From NCBI GenBank assembly GCA_913041495.1, contig CAJWHT010000002.1, positions 1-64,000 of the forward strand: DNA of 64,000 nt, written 5' to 3'. The position numbers were made by a program, and so were the translations under genes. The notes under the pieces are model-generated. The model did not search any database, was not told where the DNA came from, and saw only the letters and a list, made by a program, of their open reading frames with translations. This DNA is from an uncultured Desulfobacteraceae bacterium (GTDB taxonomy: Bacteria; Desulfobacterota; Desulfobacteria; Desulfobacterales; Desulfobacteraceae). Shown here piece after piece: positions 61,332 through 64,000 of the stretch (positions within the stretch are counted from its first letter, which is position 1; every line of letters starts with the position of its first letter).

Positions 61332-62852
61332 TTGGGAAAGCTAAATCTTTTCATTGCCATTATTCTTGGTTTATTTTCCACCCTGCTTGTCCAGCCGGTC
61401 TTTTCGAACCAGCGGATCGAAAAGGATACGGATCACGATGGAAAAACTGATCGTGTAATGATTTACAGTGATAAGGGGACGATCCAGACGGTTGAAATAG
61501 ACACGGATCAGGACGGATGGCCCGAGCGGATTCAAGAATACGATCATGGGCTTATTAATGTGATAAAGCGGGATATGGATGACGATGGTTTCCGGGAGAC
61601 GCGTGATTTTTTTGTGTCGGGAAAAAGAACAACGCAGCACCGTCTCGATGCAAGGGGCAATCTTGCCCAGATAACATGTTTTGACGCCCATGAAAAGGTG
61701 CTTGAGATCCGGAAGGATACAAATCATGATGCCCGTTTTGACACCTTTTACTATTTTGAAAACGGCGTCTTGAAACGTGTCACAAAAGATACCGATGGCA
61801 ATGGCATTGTAAACATTCGAACCTTCTACCAGAATCAAAGGCCTGCCAGGCAGCAGGAAGATGGCGATGAAGACGGAGTCGTTGATCGTCTATTGATCTT
61901 TGACTCAAAGGGGCAGGTTGAAAAGATATCCAAAGACGCCTTTGAAAAGGATAAGTATCGGATAACGCAGTTTTTCGAAAATGGCGGTTTAAAAGAACAG
62001 CAAAAGGACCGTAATGCGGATTCAAATATAGATGCGGTTATCCGTTATGTGAATGACCTTCCTGTTGAACAGAAAAAAGACGACAATTTTGATGGCCGAA
62101 TCGATGTGATTCATCAATTTGAAAAAGGGGTGTTGTCATACAGAAAAATGGACAGAGACGCCGATGGTCAATGGGATTATTTTGCACGCTTTGATCAGAA
62201 AGGCCGCTGTATCGAGGTCCGGGAGGATAACACACACAACGGTCAAGTGGACCTGGTCCGGAACTTCAAAGGGCCGGATCTGGTAAGCGTAGAACAGGAT
62301 TCGGATTCAGACGGTTTTTTTGAGACGGTCAGCCTGTTTGAGAATCAAAAGCCTGTCAAAAAAATGGTGGATAAAAACAAAGACGGCCAACCCGATACGA
62401 TTATTTTATTTAACAGCCGGGGGAAAAAAGAGAAATTGATCCTAGACGCCAACCTGGATGGCAAAACCGATGTCTGGCAGTTCTATTGTGATGATCTGCT
62501 GACAGAACGTCACCAGGACGAAGACCATGACGGATTCGTCGATATTGCCGAGTATTATTCAGACGACGGGCAGCTAGAAAAAATCGAAGAGAAGATCAGC
62601 GGAAATAATTATCTGACCTGGTTTTATGCAAAAAAGGAAATTCTGGCTCGTGGTGAGCAGGACAAAGATCAGGATGGCAGGACTGATATCTGGTATCTGT
62701 ACGAAAAGGGAAGGCTCACCGAGGTACATGAAGATACCAATGCAGATGGAAAACCTGATCTATGGGAAAGCTACGATAAAACCCGGGCGATGGTGAAAAG
62801 ACAAAGGGATCTGGATTATGACGGGATCCCCGATTTTACGGATGGGCCATAA
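61332..62852 (+). CDS. Exported protein of about nineteen 24-residue DxDxDG repeats
   Basis: A signal peptide or anchor (LNLFIAIILGLFSTLLVQPVFS) is followed by a regular array of about nineteen units of roughly 24 residues, of the type KD-x-D-x-D-G-x-x-D-x-x-x-x-F/Y-x-x-G. Examples are DTDHDGKTDRVMIY, DMDDDGFRETRDFF and DKNKDGQPDTIILF. The acidic loops resemble calcium-binding EF-hand-like or thrombospondin type-3-like loops; the rest of each unit should form a beta hairpin. The start is uncertain: TTG at 61332 lacks a ribosome site, while GAGGAG at 61297-61302 points to a start nearer 61311. It lies 46 bases before exbB, so it probably acts in the periplasm with the TonB system. Confidence 0.75.
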   Translation: MGKLNLFIAIILGLFSTLLVQPVFSNQRIEKDTDHDGKTDRVMIYSDKGTIQTVEIDTDQDGWPERIQEYDHGLINVIKRDMDDDGFRETRDFFVSGKRTTQHRLDARGNLAQITCFDAHEKVLEIRKDTNHDARFDTFYYFENGVLKRVTKDTDGNGIVNIRTFYQNQRPARQQEDGDEDGVVDRLLIFDSKGQVEKISKDAFEKDKYRITQFFENGGLKEQQKDRNADSNIDAVIRYVNDLPVEQKKDDNFDGRIDVIHQFEKGVLSYRKMDRDADGQWDYFARFDQKGRCIEVREDNTHNGQVDLVRNFKGPDLVSVEQDSDSDGFFETVSLFENQKPVKKMVDKNKDGQPDTIILFNSRGKKEKLILDANLDGKTDVWQFYCDDLLTERHQDEDHDGFVDIAEYYSDDGQLEKIEEKISGNNYLTWFYAKKEILARGEQDKDQDGRTDIWYLYEKGRLTEVHEDTNADGKPDLWESYDKTRAMVKRQRDLDYDGIPDFTDGP

Positions 62853-62898
62853 AAATACGGACAGGATGGTTAAACGTTCTGTGATTTAGGAGATCGTT

Positions 62899-63510
62899 AT
62901 GATTGCGTTTTTATCAAAAGGGGGCGTATTGGTTGTTCCGATACTGTTCTGCTCTGTTCTCATGCTTGCTATATTCTGTGAACGGATTGTCCGGTATGCC
63001 GTTAACCGCAGCCGGAGCAAGGATATCGAACAGAAGGTATCGGATCTTGTTGAAGCTGGGGACATTGATCAGGCGCTGAAGGTCTGCAAAAACAGCCGTT
63101 CTTCCATGGGAGGGGTACTTGAAAAGGCGATTCGTGCCAGAGATATGGAAAAAGAGATGCTGGAATCCGTCATTGTGAATGCCACTGAAAATGAAGTCAG
63201 GGATCTGTCATCCTATCTGCAGGTGCTGGCCACCATAGGGAATATCACACCGCTTTTAGGGCTTTTAGGGACAATCATCGGAATGATCAAAGCCTTTATG
63301 GTGATCCAGCAGATGGGGGGCAAGGTCAACGCGGCCGTCTTGGCCGGTGGAATATGGGAAGCCATGCTGACAACGGCATTCGGTCTGGCTGTTGCCCTGC
63401 CAACCATGGTGGTGCATTCTTATCTGTTGTCCCAGGTTGATAAATTTGAAGCCCGTCTTCAGAACGGTTCCATCAGATTCATGAAGGCAATTGCCAGAAA
63501 GGCCGTATAA
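62899..63510 (+). CDS. exbB: MotA/TolQ/ExbB proton channel protein
   Basis: An inner-membrane proton-channel subunit that energises TonB. It has 203 residues and three helices: one near the N-terminus (VLVVPILFCSVLMLAIFCERIV), then IGNITPLLGLLGTIIGMIKAF and AMLTTAFGLAVALPTMVVHSYL, the family's conserved pair. TTAGGAG precedes the ATG. One base separates its stop from exbD. The context next to a TonB receptor and tonB makes ExbB more likely than TolQ. Confidence 0.9.
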   Translation: MIAFLSKGGVLVVPILFCSVLMLAIFCERIVRYAVNRSRSKDIEQKVSDLVEAGDIDQALKVCKNSRSSMGGVLEKAIRARDMEKEMLESVIVNATENEVRDLSSYLQVLATIGNITPLLGLLGTIIGMIKAFMVIQQMGGKVNAAVLAGGIWEAMLTTAFGLAVALPTMVVHSYLLSQVDKFEARLQNGSIRFMKAIARKAV

Positions 63511-63511
63511 A

Positions 63512-63919
63512 ATGCTGGTGTTCCGCAGGACAAAAAAGCGATACCAGATCCAGGCACCGCTGACATCTTTGATCGATATTGTATTCCTGCTGCTGATTTA
63601 TTTTCTTTTGACCACCAATTTCATTGTTGAAGAGGGCATCAACGTCAAACTTCCCGATGCAAAAGCTTCTGCCCCCCAAGTGGAACGGGATATCATCATA
63701 TATGTAGACAAGGCCGGCCGCACTTTTGTGGGGGATGAGCCGATTCCCGTAAACCAGCTTTACAGCCGGATCAAGGAGATGATAAACGGCTCAACTGACC
63801 GGCTGGTGGTGGTCAAAGCGGACAAGACAGTGGTGCTGAACAACGTCGTCAAGGTGATGGACACTGCCAAGGCGGCTGGCGCTTCCCGACTCTGCCTGGC
63901 CACGGAAAAAGGGCTGTAA
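63512..63919 (+). CDS. exbD: ExbD/TolR family biopolymer transport protein
   Basis: The proton-channel partner of ExbB, 135 residues: one membrane helix (LIDIVFLLLIYFLLTTNFI) containing the essential aspartate in SLIDIVF, followed by a periplasmic domain ending in the usual DKTVVLNNVVKVMDTAKAAGASRLCLAT. The ATG at 63512 lies one base after exbB; the longer track ORF overlaps exbB. Confidence 0.92.
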   Translation: MLVFRRTKKRYQIQAPLTSLIDIVFLLLIYFLLTTNFIVEEGINVKLPDAKASAPQVERDIIIYVDKAGRTFVGDEPIPVNQLYSRIKEMINGSTDRLVVVKADKTVVLNNVVKVMDTAKAAGASRLCLATEKGL

Positions 63920-63922
63920 TCT

Positions 63923-64000
63923 ATGATGCGTGAGCCGTCAGAACCCAATTGGCTACTCCGCATTTTGATCTGTGTATCTTTGTTGGTTCACATCGTTGTT
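63923..64000 (+). CDS. tonB: Start of a TonB protein, cut by the window end
   Basis: Only 26 codons are visible (MMREPSEPNWLLRILI, then CVSLLVHIVV): a short polar head and the beginning of a membrane helix with the Ser-x-x-x-His pattern (SLLVH) shared by TonB N-termini that contact ExbB. It starts three bases after exbD. The Pro-rich linker and C-terminal domain lie outside the window, so identification relies on position and this helix. Confidence 0.65.
   Translation, partial: MMREPSEPNWLLRILICVSLLVHIVV

Noticed and set aside
1-64000. CRISPR arrays, rRNA, tRNA, insertion sequences
   Set aside because: No regularly spaced direct repeats of 25-40 bases, no tRNA cloverleaf, no rRNA-like stretch and no transposase were recognised by eye; a computational scan could still find a tRNA or small RNA.

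Overview
The window reads as a chromosomal stretch of an anaerobic, sulfate-reducer-like member of the Desulfobacterota (Desulfobacteraceae-type). This placement is inferred. It rests on a selenocysteine formate dehydrogenase, an RnfB-type electron-transfer protein, draTG nitrogenase control genes, a manganese-type inorganic pyrophosphatase, many hybrid signalling proteins and a compact division and cell-wall (dcw) cluster. No rRNA, tRNA, CRISPR array, transposase or phage module was recognised.

Layout. 1-2.3 kb: the end of a branched-chain amino-acid (Liv) ABC transporter operon closed by a hairpin terminator. 2.4-8.1 kb: single genes (alkaline phosphatase lipoprotein, small membrane proteins, a 7TM diguanylate cyclase, a short-chain dehydrogenase, a hypothetical). 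8.2-19.4 kb: a probable amino- or imino-acid catabolic locus. It holds a proline racemase-family enzyme, a YtcJ-type amidohydrolase and a PAS/sigma-54 activator, then a candidate -24/-12 promoter with palindromes, a spermidine/putrescine-type ABC transporter with a Tat-exported binding protein, a 108-aa unknown, and an 822-aa protein made of two lysine-2,3-aminomutase-like barrels. 19.5-26.5 kb: draT-draG on the minus strand, a selenoprotein formate dehydrogenase read through UGA, and divergently an RnfB-GltD fusion. 26.5-35.2 kb: signalling genes (hybrid kinase, response regulator, CheC-like phosphatase, hybrid diguanylate cyclase, CheA) plus ppaC and a small YvlD/holin-like membrane protein. 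35.3-54.0 kb: the dcw cluster on the minus strand, mraZ-rsmH-ftsL-ftsI-murE/murF fusion-mraY-murD-ftsW-murG-murC-murB-ftsQ-ftsA-ftsZ, followed by a radical SAM gene. 54.5-64 kb: the remnant of a truncated kinase, then a more AT-rich metal/siderophore uptake region: FecBCD-type ABC transporter, a DDTD protein, a TonB receptor, and divergently a DxDxDG-repeat protein with exbB, exbD and the start of tonB.

How the parts fit. The 8-19 kb genes form a plausible regulated module: a soluble sensor-activator senses a substrate, turns on import through a sigma-54 promoter, and the racemase, hydrolase and radical SAM enzyme process it. The formate dehydrogenase and the RnfB-GltD protein share a divergent control region and probably exchange electrons between formate, NAD(P)H and ferredoxin. 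The terminal region is a complete outer-to-inner membrane uptake route for a TonB-dependent ligand.

Most notable: the double KamA-like protein with a C-terminal barrel that has lost its cluster cysteines; a short formate dehydrogenase gene fragment that supplies the 3' end of draG; the murE-murF fusion; a 24-residue repeat protein placed with exbBD-tonB; and a TiaS-like DDTD protein in a metal-uptake operon.
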